This document shows positions 8,001-22,423 of a stretch of DNA of 43,602 nt, piece by piece (position 1 is the stretch's first letter; each line of letters starts with the position of its first letter). The translations under genes and the position numbers were made by a program. The stretch is from contig NZ_JALTON010000045.1 of assembly GCF_027000115.1 (NCBI RefSeq), positions 1 through 43,602 on the forward strand, read 5' to 3'. The DNA comes from Thiohalobacter sp. (GTDB lineage: Bacteria; Pseudomonadota; Gammaproteobacteria; Thiohalobacterales; Thiohalobacteraceae). The notes beneath the pieces are model-generated. The model was not told the origin of the DNA, made no database searches, and was given only the letters and a program-made list of their open reading frames with translations.

Positions 8001-8600
8001 ATGAACCTGCTGGCGCACCAGATCCTGAGGACCGACGCCTCCGGCATGCCGCTGGAGTGGGTGGACTATCGTGAGGCGGTCCGCCTGTACCACCTCGGTC
8101 AGGTGGCCTACGCCTGTGGATCGACGCTGTTCCGGGTCCACGGCGGCATCAATGCCCGCAGCGGCCGGCAGAGCGTCATCGAACTCAATTCCATCATTGC
8201 CACCCAGGGCGCCAACCATGCCCTGCGCCGTGGCCATGCCGACTATGTGCCGCCGCTGAACAACCGGACCCTGTTCCGGCGCGACGCCTTCCTCTGCCTG
8301 TACTGCGGGGGGCGGTTCCAGGTCAGCGAGCTGTCACGGGATCATGTCACGCCCCTCAGTCAGGCCGGACAGGACGTCTGGACCAACGTGGTCACGGCCT
8401 GCAAGCGCTGCAACAATCACAAGGCGGGCCGGCGCCCCGAGGAGGCCGGCATGGAACTGCTGGCGGTACCCTTCACCCCCACCCATGCCGAGTACATCTA
8501 CCTGCAGGGCAAGCGGGTACTGGCGGACCAGATGGAATTCCTGCTCGCCCACTTCCCGCGCCACAGCCCGCTGCATGCCCGGTTGCGAGCCGGGATGTGA
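8001..8600 (+). CDS. HNH endonuclease family protein
   Basis: This 199-residue protein carries a complete HNH nuclease core at about residues 93 to 143: CLYCGG, then SRDHVTPLSQAGQDVWTNVV (the His and Asn metal-site residues), then ACKRCNNHKAGRR. The paired CxxC motifs should bind a structural zinc. The 90-residue N-terminal part (DYREAVRLYHLGQVAYACG, VIELNSIIATQG) and C-terminal tail (TPTHAEYIYLQGKRVLADQM) match stand-alone HNH proteins widespread in Proteobacteria whose biological role is not established. It is preceded by a strong ribosome site and stands alone between convergent and divergent neighbours. It could be a nicking or repair enzyme; there is no methylase or partner nearby to suggest restriction. 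Confidence 0.88.
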   Translation: MNLLAHQILRTDASGMPLEWVDYREAVRLYHLGQVAYACGSTLFRVHGGINARSGRQSVIELNSIIATQGANHALRRGHADYVPPLNNRTLFRRDAFLCLYCGGRFQVSELSRDHVTPLSQAGQDVWTNVVTACKRCNNHKAGRRPEEAGMELLAVPFTPTHAEYIYLQGKRVLADQMEFLLAHFPRHSPLHARLRAGM

Positions 8601-8637
8601 CGAGGGGCGTCGAGCCGGTTTTGTTGCAACCTGCAGG

Positions 8638-8892
8638 TCAGCGCCTGTCGGTCTTCGTCCCGGCGTTGCCCGCGGGCTGGACGCCGGCGTCACCCGCCTG
8701 AGGTTGTACCGATTCCGGATGTGTGGCCAGCCATTCGGCCAGTTTTTCCTCGACCGGATATTCGCTGCCGGAGCCTTCGACCACGATGCAGTCTTCGAGC
8801 AGCTTGACCGGCAGGGTACTGGGACATTCGGCGTGAACGGGCGCGGACAGGAGCAGCGTCGCGCTCGCTGCGCAAAGAGACAGGTTCTTCAT
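8638..8892 (-). CDS. Small secreted protein with two cysteines
   Basis: This 84-residue product starts at ATG 8892, which has AGGGG ten bases upstream. The longer in-frame start at 8961 would bury the signal peptide. MKNLSLCAASATLLLSAPVHA is a signal peptide with expected cleavage after VHA. The mature protein has Cys in ECPSTLPVKLLEDC, which could form a disulfide, followed by VVEGSGSEYPVEEKLAEWLA and a low-complexity tail (PQAGDAGVQPAGNAG). It belongs to no family I can name. It is convergent with the HNH gene and divergent from the fructosamine kinase gene. The coding call is supported mainly by the signal peptide and ribosome site. Confidence 0.62.
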   Translation of the reverse strand: MKNLSLCAASATLLLSAPVHAECPSTLPVKLLEDCIVVEGSGSEYPVEEKLAEWLATHPESVQPQAGDAGVQPAGNAGTKTDRR

Positions 8893-8983
8893 GTGGATTA
8901 CCCCTGTATGAACGATTCCATGTTCCGCAGCGGATCCCCGGTTCCGGTGCTTTGCCGGCACCTGATGTGACAGAAACCTCGCG

Positions 8984-9011
8984 TTGAAATGGATCCGGCT
9001 GCGGTTATCCT
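8984..9011 (+). promoter_or_regulatory. Possible sigma-70 promoter for the fructosamine kinase gene
   Basis: TTGAAA at 8984-8989 and TATCCT at 9006-9011 are spaced by 16 bases. This would give a leader of about 115 bases before the GTG at 9135. It is a modest match only. Confidence 0.3.
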
Positions 9012-9134
9012 TCCAGTGCAGGGTGAAGTGTGGTCGCTGCGCGGGTTGTCGGGTATCCGCATACGCGGAGCAGCGCTGTAGGCACTAAAGTGCAGAATAT
9101 GTAGGCGCAGGCTGACGCCGGAGGGAATATCCTG

Positions 9135-10022
9135 GTGGACACGGACTGGGCGATCATTGCAGAGGCTGTTCGCGCACAGGGCGGCGTCGACATCGACCCC
9201 GAACGGCGGCAGCCGGTGGGGGGCGGCTGCATCAACGAGGCCTGGCGGGTCGAGGGTGACCCGGCGCCGGTGTTCGTCAAGCGCAACCGGGGGGCGCTGG
9301 CGGACATGTTCGAAGCCGAGGCCGAGGGCCTGCGCGCCATTGTCGACAGCGACAGCGTGCGTGCGCCGCGGCCGCTGTGCACGGGCGTGGCCGGTAGCCG
9401 TGCCTTTCTGGTGCTGGAGTACCTGCCCTTCGGGCATGGCACCGGCTCGGCTCAGGCCATCCTGGGCCGGCAGCTGGCAGCAATGCACCGCGCCACCGCG
9501 CCGGCCTTCGGCTGGCATCGCGACAATACCATCGGCTCGACACCCCAGGTCAATGACTGGACCCCGGACTGGGTGGCGTTTCTTCGGGTGCATCGGCTCG
9601 GTTACCAGTACGAACTGGCGGCGGCCAACGGCTTCGGCGGGGAGCTGACCCGGCTGGGCGAGCGCCTGCTGGCGTTACTGGATGGATTCTTCACCGATCA
9701 CCGGCCACAGCCGAGTCTGCTGCACGGCGATCTCTGGTCGGGGAACCAGGGCGTGCTGGCCTCGGGCGAGCCGGTGATCTTCGATCCGGCCACCTACTAC
9801 GGCGACCGCGAGGCGGACCTGGCCATGACCGAGCTGTTCGGCGGCTTCGGTGCGGACTTTCATGCAGCCTACCGGGAGGCCTGGCCGCTGGATGCGGGTT
9901 ACGAGGTACGCAAGGTCCTGTACAACCTCTATCACATTCTCAACCATCTCAACCTGTTCGGTGGCGGCTACCACGGCCAGGCACTGTCCATGACCCGCCG
10001 CCTGCTGGCCGAGCTGGGCTGA
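9135..10022 (+). CDS. Fructosamine kinase family protein (ketosamine 3-kinase-like)
   Basis: This 295-residue cytoplasmic kinase belongs to the fructosamine-3-kinase family, which phosphorylates sugars attached to proteins or amines and so destabilises glycation adducts. Visible features are the Gly-rich ATP loop (VGGGCINEAWRVE, residues 31-43), the ATP-anchoring lysine in PVFVKRN, the hinge (FLVLEYLPFG), the conserved ASN-binding region (LGRQLAAMHRATAPAFGWHR, DNTIGSTPQVN), the catalytic loop HGDLWSGNQ near residue 200 and the metal-binding IFDPATYYGDREADLAM. GTG at 9135 is the start because GGAGGG lies nine bases upstream. Length is normal. Bacterial members are often called YniA-like; the physiological substrate is uncertain. 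Confidence 0.92.
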   Translation: MDTDWAIIAEAVRAQGGVDIDPERRQPVGGGCINEAWRVEGDPAPVFVKRNRGALADMFEAEAEGLRAIVDSDSVRAPRPLCTGVAGSRAFLVLEYLPFGHGTGSAQAILGRQLAAMHRATAPAFGWHRDNTIGSTPQVNDWTPDWVAFLRVHRLGYQYELAAANGFGGELTRLGERLLALLDGFFTDHRPQPSLLHGDLWSGNQGVLASGEPVIFDPATYYGDREADLAMTELFGGFGADFHAAYREAWPLDAGYEVRKVLYNLYHILNHLNLFGGGYHGQALSMTRRLLAELG

Positions 10023-10025
10023 AGC

Positions 10026-10448
10026 CTATTCGCCCTTGCGGCCGCGTGCCATCTCCTCCAGCCAGCCTTTCCAGTTGGATGGCTGGTTGGGTGACAGATT
10101 GGCGCGCACTTCGTAGAGTTTTTCGAGGTGCAACGCCAGCGCCTGCACGAAGGGCAGGTCACGGGCCTCGCGGCAGTAGGCATCGAGTTCGGCCATGAGC
10201 TGGAAGGGTGTCACCTCGCCGAGGATGTTGTAGGTCTTGTCCAGCAGCAGGTTGTAGGCCGAGAGATGACCGGCGACCCACTGGGCGAAGGCGAGCGCGG
10301 CCTCGCCGCCCTGGTCGCGGGCCTGCAGATAGTCGGCGCAGGTGCGGCCGCCGGCACCGAACACGGCATAGTTGCCGTTGAGATCCCGAGCCTGGACGCT
10401 GGTGGTGCAGCTCAGGGCGATCATCAGCAGAAGCCGGCGCCAGGTCAT
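10026..10448 (-). CDS. Small secreted protein with HdeA-like features
   Basis: This product of 140 residues (ATG 10448) or 144 residues (GTG 10460, overlapping the upstream stop as GTGA) has a signal peptide ending SVQA. ATG 10448 is preferred because GAGG lies about 7 bases upstream. The mature part has a Cys in GGRTCADYLQAR, aromatic positions (FAQWVAGHLSAYN) and a second Cys in LMAELDAYCREARDLPFVQA, after which comes LEKLYEVR. This two-Cys helical pattern resembles the small periplasmic proteins of the HdeA / Rap1a-like type. It lies 8 bases after the GGDEF-EAL gene and is probably co-transcribed. The role is unknown. Confidence 0.7.
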   Translation of the reverse strand: MTWRRLLLMIALSCTTSVQARDLNGNYAVFGAGGRTCADYLQARDQGGEAALAFAQWVAGHLSAYNLLLDKTYNILGEVTPFQLMAELDAYCREARDLPFVQALALHLEKLYEVRANLSPNQPSNWKGWLEEMARGRKGE

Positions 10449-10456
10449 GATACGCC

Positions 10457-13018
10457 TCACGGTCCCTGGATGAGCGAGAGATGAGGCCCGGCGCAGGACG
10501 GCGGCGCCTCGGGATGCCGCGCCAGCCAGGCCTCGAAGTCCGCGATCTCCATCGGGCGTGCGATGTGGAAGCCCTGGGCCTGGTCGCAGCGCAGGATTTC
10601 CAGCAGATCCCAGATTTCCTGATTCTCTACTTCTTCGGCCACCACTTCCAGTCCCAGGTTGTGGGCGAGATCGATGGTCGAGCGCACGATGATGGCGGCA
10701 TTGTCGTTTTCGAGCATGTCCATGACGAAGGACTTGTCGATCTTGATGCGGTTCACCGGCATCTGCTTGAGGTAGGCCAGCGAGGAAAAGCCGGTCCCGT
10801 AGTCGTCGACCGAGAGCCGCACACCGAGCCGGCTGAGTCGCCCGAGGATGCGGTTGGCGCGCTCGGGGTTCTTCATCATGGCGTTTTCGGTGATTTCCAG
10901 TTCCAGGCAGTGACCTGGCAGGCGGTGCCGGCGCAGCAGGCTGTCGACGTGCTCGGCAATGTCGCTATGGTCGAGGTTCCAGGTCGACAGGTTCACCGCC
11001 ACCGGGATGTCCCAGCGCCGCGCGCGCCATTCGGCACACTGGGCAAGTGCCCTGTCCAGCACCCACAGCGTGAGCGGGCGTATGAGCGCCGTCTGCTCCG
11101 CCGTCTGGATGAGATATTCCGGCGAGATGTTGTGCCAGCGGGGCCACCGCAACAGCACCTCCACACCGACCAGCCGGCTGTCGGCAACCGCCAGCTTGGG
11201 ATGGAAAGCCAGCGTCAGTTCGCCCTCGTCGATGGCCTTGCGCAGTTCGCCGATCAGCGACAGCCGGGCCACGCTGTGGCGGTCGGCATCGGCGTCGTAG
11301 ACACTGTAGGTCAGGCCCTCGTGCTTGGCGACATACATGGCGACATCGGCACGCTTGATCAGGGTGGCGACGTCGTGGCCATGTTCGGGGTGGCTGGCGA
11401 TGCCGATACTGGTGCCGACCAGCAGCTGGTGGTCCTGGCGTGGTATCGGCCGTTCGATGCACTCGGAGATGCGTCGGGCCATGGCCTCGGCCTCCTCGAC
11501 ACCTGTGTCCGGCAACAGCACCGCGAACTCGTCGCCCCCGAGGCGGGCCACGGTATCTGTACCCCGCAACAGGCCGGAGAGCCGTTGGGCGACCTCGCGC
11601 AGCACTTCATCGCCGGTGTCGTGGCCCAGGGTGTCGTTGATTTCCTTGAAGCGGTCCAGATCCAGCATCATCAGGCAGAAGGAGTGGCCTTCCCGACGGG
11701 CGCGCGACAAGGCCTGCTCCAGGCGGTCGTGGAGCAGGGCGCGGTTGGGCAGGCCGGTGAGATCGTCGTGCAGGGTCTGGTGGCGCAGCGCGCGCTGGCG
11801 CTCGTCGATACGCGCCTGCATCTGTTCGAAGGCCTGCACCAGGTCGCGCGCCTCGATGCTGTCTGCCTGGGGCAGGGGCTGATGCGTGTGACCATCGGCC
11901 ACCGCCTTCATGGCCCGGGTCAGGCTGCCGATGGGGCCGAGCACGGTGCGCTGGAAATAGACATAACCGACGCCGATGACCAGAAAGGCGATACCGGCGA
12001 GCAGCCAGGTGTTCTGGATCAGCCGCTGCGCGACCTGCGCCCACAATGCCACTTCGGCGCGCGCGGCGTTGTCCAGTTCGATTTCAATGCTTTCCAGCAG
12101 TTTCCAGATTTCCGCATACAAGGGCTGGATACGGTTGGCAATCAAGGGTATGTCGGCACGCCATTCGGTACTGGCCTGTTGCTTGCGAAAGGCCTCGAAG
12201 CCTGCATGCCAGGTCTCGGCCGCGTCGCGCATGCCGGCGAGCGACTCGCTGCCCTGCAGGCCCAGGCGGCCGTCGTCGGCCAGCGCCCGCAGCTTGTCGA
12301 GCAGGGCGAGTACCTGTCTGTAATGCAGATCGATGTCGTGGCGCGCATCGAGCTGACCGCGCTGGCTGTCGCCATAGATCCCGGCGCGGCGAATGAGGTA
12401 GAGCCGGAAGGCCCCGACCATCTGGCCCCAGGCGTGTTGCGCGCGCGTGAACAGGCGCCGGGCGCCAGCCCCGCCAGGCTCCGATTCCGCCTCGCTCAAC
12501 GCGAGCTGTACCAATGTATTGAAGCGGACATTGGCCGGCCCCAGGGTGTCGTCCACGATCTCGATGGCGGGGAACAGTTGCTGAAGATCGGACCGGATTG
12601 CCATCAGCCGCCGGGCCTCGCGGTCCAGTTCCCGGATGGCCGCCTCCAGACGGGTCGCCTGGGCCGCCAGGCCCTCCTCGCGAATCCAGTCCAGCGCCTT
12701 GAGCCGGCGCGCGTGCCGCCCGGCATCGACGATTCGTGCCTCGACCTCCCGGCGCGCGGCCTCGGATGGCTTGAGCAGGTGCCCTTGCAGCGCGTATTCG
12801 GTGCCCCACACGGCGCTGCGCACCGCCCGGCTGTGCAGGGCCGCCTCGCTGCGCCGCGTGATGCTCTCGGCGGTCGCCTCGCGGGCGCTTTCGACGTATT
12901 CATGTATGACCAGCGCACTGGTCAGGATGATCAGCACCACGCCCAGCGCCACCAGCAGATAGCGGTGGCGGAGGCTGTGGACCCGGGATCGGGCGCGCGG
13001 TTCTGGTCGGTCGGTCAT
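10457..13018 (-). CDS. Membrane-bound diguanylate cyclase / c-di-GMP phosphodiesterase (GGDEF-EAL)
   Basis: This 853-residue inner-membrane protein makes and/or breaks cyclic di-GMP. Layout: TM1 at about residues 20 to 41 (LLVALGVVLIILTSALVIHE), a helical periplasmic sensor of about 290 residues rich in Arg and Ala, TM2 near 336 to 356 (WLLAGIAFLVIGVGYVYF), a HAMP linker (LGPIGSLTRAMKAVADG), a GGDEF domain with an intact ARLGGDEFAVLLPD near residue 490, and an EAL domain starting near 590. The signature Glu is in VEVLLRW (EVL instead of EAL), and the later catalytic motifs NLS, ELEITENAMM, DDYGTGFSSLAYLKQMP and KIDKSF are present, so both activities may be functional. The RxxD inhibitory site is not obvious in the usual position. 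The sensed signal is unknown; with pil genes nearby, control of pili or surface attachment is a reasonable inference. Confidence 0.93.
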   Translation of the reverse strand: MTDRPEPRARSRVHSLRHRYLLVALGVVLIILTSALVIHEYVESAREATAESITRRSEAALHSRAVRSAVWGTEYALQGHLLKPSEAARREVEARIVDAGRHARRLKALDWIREEGLAAQATRLEAAIRELDREARRLMAIRSDLQQLFPAIEIVDDTLGPANVRFNTLVQLALSEAESEPGGAGARRLFTRAQHAWGQMVGAFRLYLIRRAGIYGDSQRGQLDARHDIDLHYRQVLALLDKLRALADDGRLGLQGSESLAGMRDAAETWHAGFEAFRKQQASTEWRADIPLIANRIQPLYAEIWKLLESIEIELDNAARAEVALWAQVAQRLIQNTWLLAGIAFLVIGVGYVYFQRTVLGPIGSLTRAMKAVADGHTHQPLPQADSIEARDLVQAFEQMQARIDERQRALRHQTLHDDLTGLPNRALLHDRLEQALSRARREGHSFCLMMLDLDRFKEINDTLGHDTGDEVLREVAQRLSGLLRGTDTVARLGGDEFAVLLPDTGVEEAEAMARRISECIERPIPRQDHQLLVGTSIGIASHPEHGHDVATLIKRADVAMYVAKHEGLTYSVYDADADRHSVARLSLIGELRKAIDEGELTLAFHPKLAVADSRLVGVEVLLRWPRWHNISPEYLIQTAEQTALIRPLTLWVLDRALAQCAEWRARRWDIPVAVNLSTWNLDHSDIAEHVDSLLRRHRLPGHCLELEITENAMMKNPERANRILGRLSRLGVRLSVDDYGTGFSSLAYLKQMPVNRIKIDKSFVMDMLENDNAAIIVRSTIDLAHNLGLEVVAEEVENQEIWDLLEILRCDQAQGFHIARPMEIADFEAWLARHPEAPPSCAGPHLSLIQGP

Positions 13019-13093
13019 TCGTCAGCCAAGGGTTTGTTCCGCCTGTCGCAACAGGGTGACGACGGGCAGTGTGTAACGTCTTGGATCCGCGGA

Positions 13094-13177
13094 CAATATG
13101 CAGGACAGCCTTGCCATCACAGCCCGTTTCGGTGCGGTGAACCAGGTTCATCCGCAGTCCTTGATGCAATATGCAGG
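13094..13177. repeat. Related arm of the GCAATATGC dispersed element
   Basis: The segment 13143-13177 (around TCCGCAGTCCTTGATGCAAT and ATGCAGG) aligns with the right ends of the two MITE-like elements at 20.5 and 38.1 kb (CCGCAG, CCTGG, TTGCAATATGCGGGC). A second CAATATGCAGG starts at 13094, in the same orientation. It lies in the 203-base gap between hemE and the GGDEF-EAL gene, possibly a degenerate or partial copy. Confidence 0.5.
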
Positions 13178-13207
13178 TTAGCGGCTGCCGCTGTGTGGGA
13201 CTTTAGT

Positions 13208-13222
13208 ATTTTTCGGAAAAAT
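13208..13222. repeat. AT palindrome at the hemE stop
   Basis: ATTTTTCGGAAAAAT is a near-perfect 15-base palindrome touching the hemE stop codon. As RNA it has a very short loop and no GC stem, so it is a weak terminator candidate at best. Confidence 0.3.
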
Positions 13223-14295
13223 CAGTCGCTTGTGGCGTGGAAGCCGGGAGAGAGCCGGTGCACTGCCTCGACCATGGCGGCGGCGTGCTCGGGGTCGATC
13301 TGGGGATGGATGCCGTGGCCGAGGTTGAACACATGGCCGCTGCCGGCGCCGAAGCTGGCCAACACGGCGCCGACCTCGCGTTCGATGGTGGCGGGCGAGG
13401 CGTAGAGCACGGCCGGATCCAGATTGCCCTGCAGCGCGACGCGGTCGCCGACCCGGGCGCGCGCCTGGCCGATGTCGGTGGTCCAGTCCAGGCCCAGGGC
13501 GTCGGCGCCGGCAGCGGCCATGTCCTCCAGCCACTGGCCGCCATTCTTGGTGAAGAGGATCACCGGTACGGTGCGGCCCTCGGCCTCGCGGGTCAGGCCC
13601 TCGACGATCTGGCGCATGTAGGCCAGCGAGAAGGCCCGGTAGGCGGCTGGTGACAGGACCCCGCCCCAGGTGTCGAAGACCATCAGCGCCTGGGCACCTG
13701 CGGCGACCTGGGCATTGAGATAGGCGGTCACCGCACGGGCGGTGGTGTCCAGCAGCCGATGCAGCAGTTCCGGGCGGTCGTACATCATGCCCTTGACCTG
13801 GCGGAAGTCCTTGGAGGTGCCGCCCTCGACCATGTAGGTGGCCAGCGTCCAGGGGCTGCCGGAGAAGCCGATCAGCGGTACCCGCCCGGCCAGCGCGGCG
13901 CGGATGGTGCGCACGGCGTCCATGACGTAGCCCAGCTCCTGCTCGGGATCGGGTACCGGCAGCCGCGCGACATCGGCCTCGCTGCGCACCGGGCGTTCGA
14001 AGTGCGGGCCCTCGCCTTCGGCGAAGTAGAGCCCGAGGCCCATGGCGTCGGGCACGGTGAGGATGTCCGAGAACAGGATGGCCGCGTCCAGCGGAAAGCG
14101 TTCCAGCGGCTGCAGGGTTACCTCGCAGGCGAGTTCGGGGTTGCGGCACAGGTCCATGAAGCTGCCCGCCTTCTCGCGGGTGGCGCGATACTCGGGCAGG
14201 TAGCGCCCGGCCTGGCGCATCATCCACACGGGCGTAACGTCCACGGGCTGGCGGAGCAGCGCCCGCAGGAGACGGTCGTTTTTCAGGGTCGACAT
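13222..14295 (-). CDS. hemE: Uroporphyrinogen decarboxylase
   Basis: This 357-residue enzyme removes four carboxyl groups from uroporphyrinogen III to give coproporphyrinogen III in heme synthesis. It starts at ATG 14295 ([19 protein letters not shown]); an in-frame start nine codons upstream is unlikely. The two family signatures are visible: [16 protein letters not shown] near residue 21 and [20 protein letters not shown] near residue 149. [12 protein letters not shown] (with the catalytic Asp) and [14 protein letters not shown] also fit. Length matches E. coli HemE. It follows gltD on the same strand as in Pseudomonas, but a 115-base gap with a dispersed repeat separates them. Confidence 0.97.
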   Translation of the reverse strand: MSTLKNDRLLRALLRQPVDVTPVWMMRQAGRYLPEYRATREKAGSFMDLCRNPELACEVTLQPLERFPLDAAILFSDILTVPDAMGLGLYFAEGEGPHFERPVRSEADVARLPVPDPEQELGYVMDAVRTIRAALAGRVPLIGFSGSPWTLATYMVEGGTSKDFRQVKGMMYDRPELLHRLLDTTARAVTAYLNAQVAAGAQALMVFDTWGGVLSPAAYRAFSLAYMRQIVEGLTREAEGRTVPVILFTKNGGQWLEDMAAAGADALGLDWTTDIGQARARVGDRVALQGNLDPAVLYASPATIEREVGAVLASFGAGSGHVFNLGHGIHPQIDPEHAAAMVEAVHRLSPGFHATSD

Positions 14296-14349
14296 GGCCG
14301 GCAGTTCAACGCAATGGCGCAAAGCAGTAAAGCATGTGACATCATGATT

Positions 14350-14377
14350 CCTTTGTGCTCTTGGCGCCTTTGCGTCA
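14350..14377. repeat. CGCAAAGGCGC-type dispersed repeat
   Basis: On the minus strand the gap between gltD and hemE reads GTGACGCAAAGGCGCCAAGA then GCACAAAGG, a purine-rich sequence with about 10-base periodicity. The same class of sequence (GCAAAGGCGC, GAGGCGCAGAG) is scattered in intergenic gaps of many bacterial genomes; its function is not known. Confidence 0.45.
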
Positions 14378-14410
14378 CCGCGTCGGGCATTCGGCAGCGG
14401 GGCTGTCCTG

Positions 14411-15862
<1,452 letters not shown>

Positions 15863-15868
15863 GGACTC

Positions 15869-20506
<4,638 letters not shown>

Positions 20507-20537
20507 GGTCGAACCTCTCGTAACTGATCGAAAATCC

Positions 20538-20673
20538 AGCCCGCATATCGCGCCAGGGCGGCAGCGGACGGCAGGTAACCTGTTGTGCCGGAGGGCGATG
20601 AACCGGATTCCAGTCACGTCCTGCGGGGCACGGTTTGTGACCGCCCGCATCCCCTGGTGCAACAATGCGGGTC
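20538..20673. mobile_element. MITE-like element copy 1 (in the gltB leader)
   Basis: The left end AGCCCGCATATCGCGCCAGG (20538-20557) and the right end around CCCCTGGTGCAACAATGCGG (20651-20670) are inverted versions of each other. The first 72 bases align without gaps, and with about 82% identity by eye, to 38137-38208. The element is about 136 bases, has no ORF, and lies wholly between the predicted gltB promoter and the gltB start, so it would be transcribed as part of the leader. Confidence 0.6.
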
Positions 20674-20745
20674 GGTGTTCCGCGGCGGGGCGAGACCGGT
20701 GTGCGGACCGGGCGTGACAGACGGGTGGTCCCCGGGCGGTCGGCA

Positions 20746-20774
20746 AGTATAGCGCCGCCCCGGGGGCGGTTCAA
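20746..20774 (-). promoter_or_regulatory. Predicted sigma-70 promoter of gltBD
   Basis: On the minus strand TTGAAC (20769-20774) and TATACT (20746-20751) are separated by exactly 17 bases, matching five of six bases at each site. Transcription should start near 20739, leaving a leader of about 233 bases before gltB that contains the MITE-like element. Confidence 0.6.
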
Positions 20775-20776
20775 TT

Positions 20777-20800
20777 GGCCCTGCCCAAATGGGAGGGGCC
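20777..20800. terminator. Imperfect hairpin between the damX-like gene and the gltB promoter
   Basis: GGCCCTGCCC and GGGAGGGGCC pair over 8 of 10 positions around the loop AAAT. It stands directly behind the -35 box of the gltB promoter and 33 bases after the upstream stop. There is no T-run. It could end damX transcription weakly or bind a regulator. Confidence 0.35.
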
Positions 20801-20833
20801 AGAAGCATCTGAAATAAAGCCTGTTTCCGGCCT

Positions 20834-22423
20834 TCAGTCGGCAGCGATCGCGGCCTGGACCTCGCCCATGCGGCGTGGCCAGGGCTGCCCCTTGCGCACG
20901 GCCGCCGGCAGTCGGGCAATGGCGGCCCGGGCCGCGGCCCGGTCGGGGAAGCTGCCGTGGATGGCGACATACCAGTCGCCACCCTTGTAGCGGCTGTGCA
21001 GCACGCCGGTCCGCGGGTCGTCGGCCAGGCCGTGGCGGCGCAGGAAGGCTTGCGCCGAGGTCGCCTCGCGCACGCCGAGCAGTTGCAGGGTCCAGTGGTC
21101 TGCCGGCTGGGCCTTCACCCAGGCCAGGAAGGGATCCTCGGGCGGGGTGGTCGGTGGGGGTGACGGTTTTCCCGGGGCCGGGGACGCTTCCGCGGTTGCC
21201 TCGGGCGGTTCCGATGCCGGGGCCGAGGCAGACGCCTCCGGCCGCGGCGTGGTCGCCTGCGCGGAGAGCGCGGGTGCAGTGTCCGGTTCAGCGGCGTGCG
21301 GTGCCTTGTTGGGGGGTGGCTGTTCCCCGGCAACTGTCCCGCTCGCCTGCCGGGGCGCCACGGTTTCGGTCGCAACCGGTGGCCCGGGGGCCGCGGTCGC
21401 TTCGGCGGCGGCCGGCGCTTCCTCCTGCGTCGGGCCGGTTTCGGCAACGGTTTCCGGGGGCGCGGGCGTTGCCGTCCCGGAAGGCGCCTGCGCCGCGGGC
21501 GGGGGCAGCGTCAGTTCCACCAGCGGTGGTTCGCCCTCGTCCGAACCCGAGCTGAACAGGGTCCAGGCCACGACCAGCGCCAGTGCCAGGGCGCTGCCCC
21601 CCAGCAGCCAGCGCCGTTTTTGCACTCGCCCGGCCGGGGTGCCCGGCATGGCCGTCACCCGCTGGGCGCGTTCGTCCAGGGTCTGCCGGGCCAGCCGGTT
21701 GAGGGCACCCGGACGGCCCTCGGCGCGCTTGTGCATGGCGCGCACCTCGGTGGCGCTGAAGGGGCTGTCGCCTGAGTAGCCGGCGATTGCCAGCCGGTAC
21801 ATCAGGTAGGCCGCGCTCTGCTGGGCGTCGAAGGGGGCGATGTCCAGCCGGTGCACCAGCGGATCGCGGGCCGGGTTGAGGCCCAGCTTCAGCAGCCGCT
21901 GGTCGAGGCCGGGCTCGGCGAACAGCAGCATGCGCAGGGCCTGTACCGTCTGTCGGGGTGACTCGCCCAGCCCCAGCAGGGCCTGAACGGCCTCGTCACT
22001 CATGGCCTGGGCGTCGTCGATCACCAGTACCGCCAGCCGGCCGTCCTGCTGTAGCGCCTCGCCGCGGCGCAGGGCCTGCAGCGCAAGCTCGTCGGCGTCC
22101 AGTTCGGCGTCCAGTCCCAGGCAGGCGGCGAGGCGCTGGCGCACGTCATCCGTGCTGGCGAGTTCGTTGCCGGAGAGCATGCAGACCAGCCAGCTCTCGG
22201 GGGCGCGCAGCCGGAACTGGCGCGCCAGCGTGGTCTTGCCCGCCCCCTGCGGCGCATGGATCAGCAGGAGCTGGTCGCTGAACTGGGTGAGATGGGCGAG
22301 CAGATCCAGCCGCTGCATCAGCGCCGGATCGGCATAGAAAAAGGCATCGGCAACGCCCTCGGCGAAGGGTTCCTGTGCGAGGCCGAGGGCCGCCTGATAG
22401 CCGTTGTCGCCGCTGTCGTTCAT
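20834..22423 (-). CDS. DamX-like protein: AAA ATPase domain, membrane span and SPOR domain
   Basis: This 529-residue protein starts at ATG 22423, overlapping the WGR gene's stop by 4 bases. Residues 1 to 260 are an ExeA-type AAA domain with Walker A HAPQGAGKTTLARQF and Walker B LAVLVIDDAQAMSDEAVQAL. A single membrane span follows near residue 275 (WLLGGSALALALVVAWTLF). Next comes a Pro/Ala/Glu-rich linker of about 150 residues, and finally a SPOR domain over the last 90 residues (HWTLQLLGVREATSAQAFL, WYVAIHGSFPDRAAARAAI). SPOR domains bind glycan strands lacking stem peptides at division sites, so a role in septal peptidoglycan is likely. The position between aroB and gltB is that of damX in gammaproteobacteria; unlike E. 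coli DamX it keeps a full ATPase domain. Confidence 0.85.
   Translation of the reverse strand: MNDSGDNGYQAALGLAQEPFAEGVADAFFYADPALMQRLDLLAHLTQFSDQLLLIHAPQGAGKTTLARQFRLRAPESWLVCMLSGNELASTDDVRQRLAACLGLDAELDADELALQALRRGEALQQDGRLAVLVIDDAQAMSDEAVQALLGLGESPRQTVQALRMLLFAEPGLDQRLLKLGLNPARDPLVHRLDIAPFDAQQSAAYLMYRLAIAGYSGDSPFSATEVRAMHKRAEGRPGALNRLARQTLDERAQRVTAMPGTPAGRVQKRRWLLGGSALALALVVAWTLFSSGSDEGEPPLVELTLPPPAAQAPSGTATPAPPETVAETGPTQEEAPAAAEATAAPGPPVATETVAPRQASGTVAGEQPPPNKAPHAAEPDTAPALSAQATTPRPEASASAPASEPPEATAEASPAPGKPSPPPTTPPEDPFLAWVKAQPADHWTLQLLGVREATSAQAFLRRHGLADDPRTGVLHSRYKGGDWYVAIHGSFPDRAAARAAIARLPAAVRKGQPWPRRMGEVQAAIAAD

Noticed and set aside
7958-8074. Leader ORF of 38 codons behind an AAGGAGG
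   Set aside because: The ribosome site is only two bases from the ATG, the peptide is low-complexity Ala/Arg/Pro and it overlaps the well-supported HNH gene.
10481-13405. Open frame of 974 codons on the plus strand
   Set aside because: It is antisense to the GGDEF-EAL gene and continues through a repeat; composition is typical of a shadow frame.
20507-20746. In-frame extension of gltB upstream
   Set aside because: The catalytic cysteine must become N-terminal after removal of a short propeptide, and the extension runs through the MITE-like element and past the promoter.
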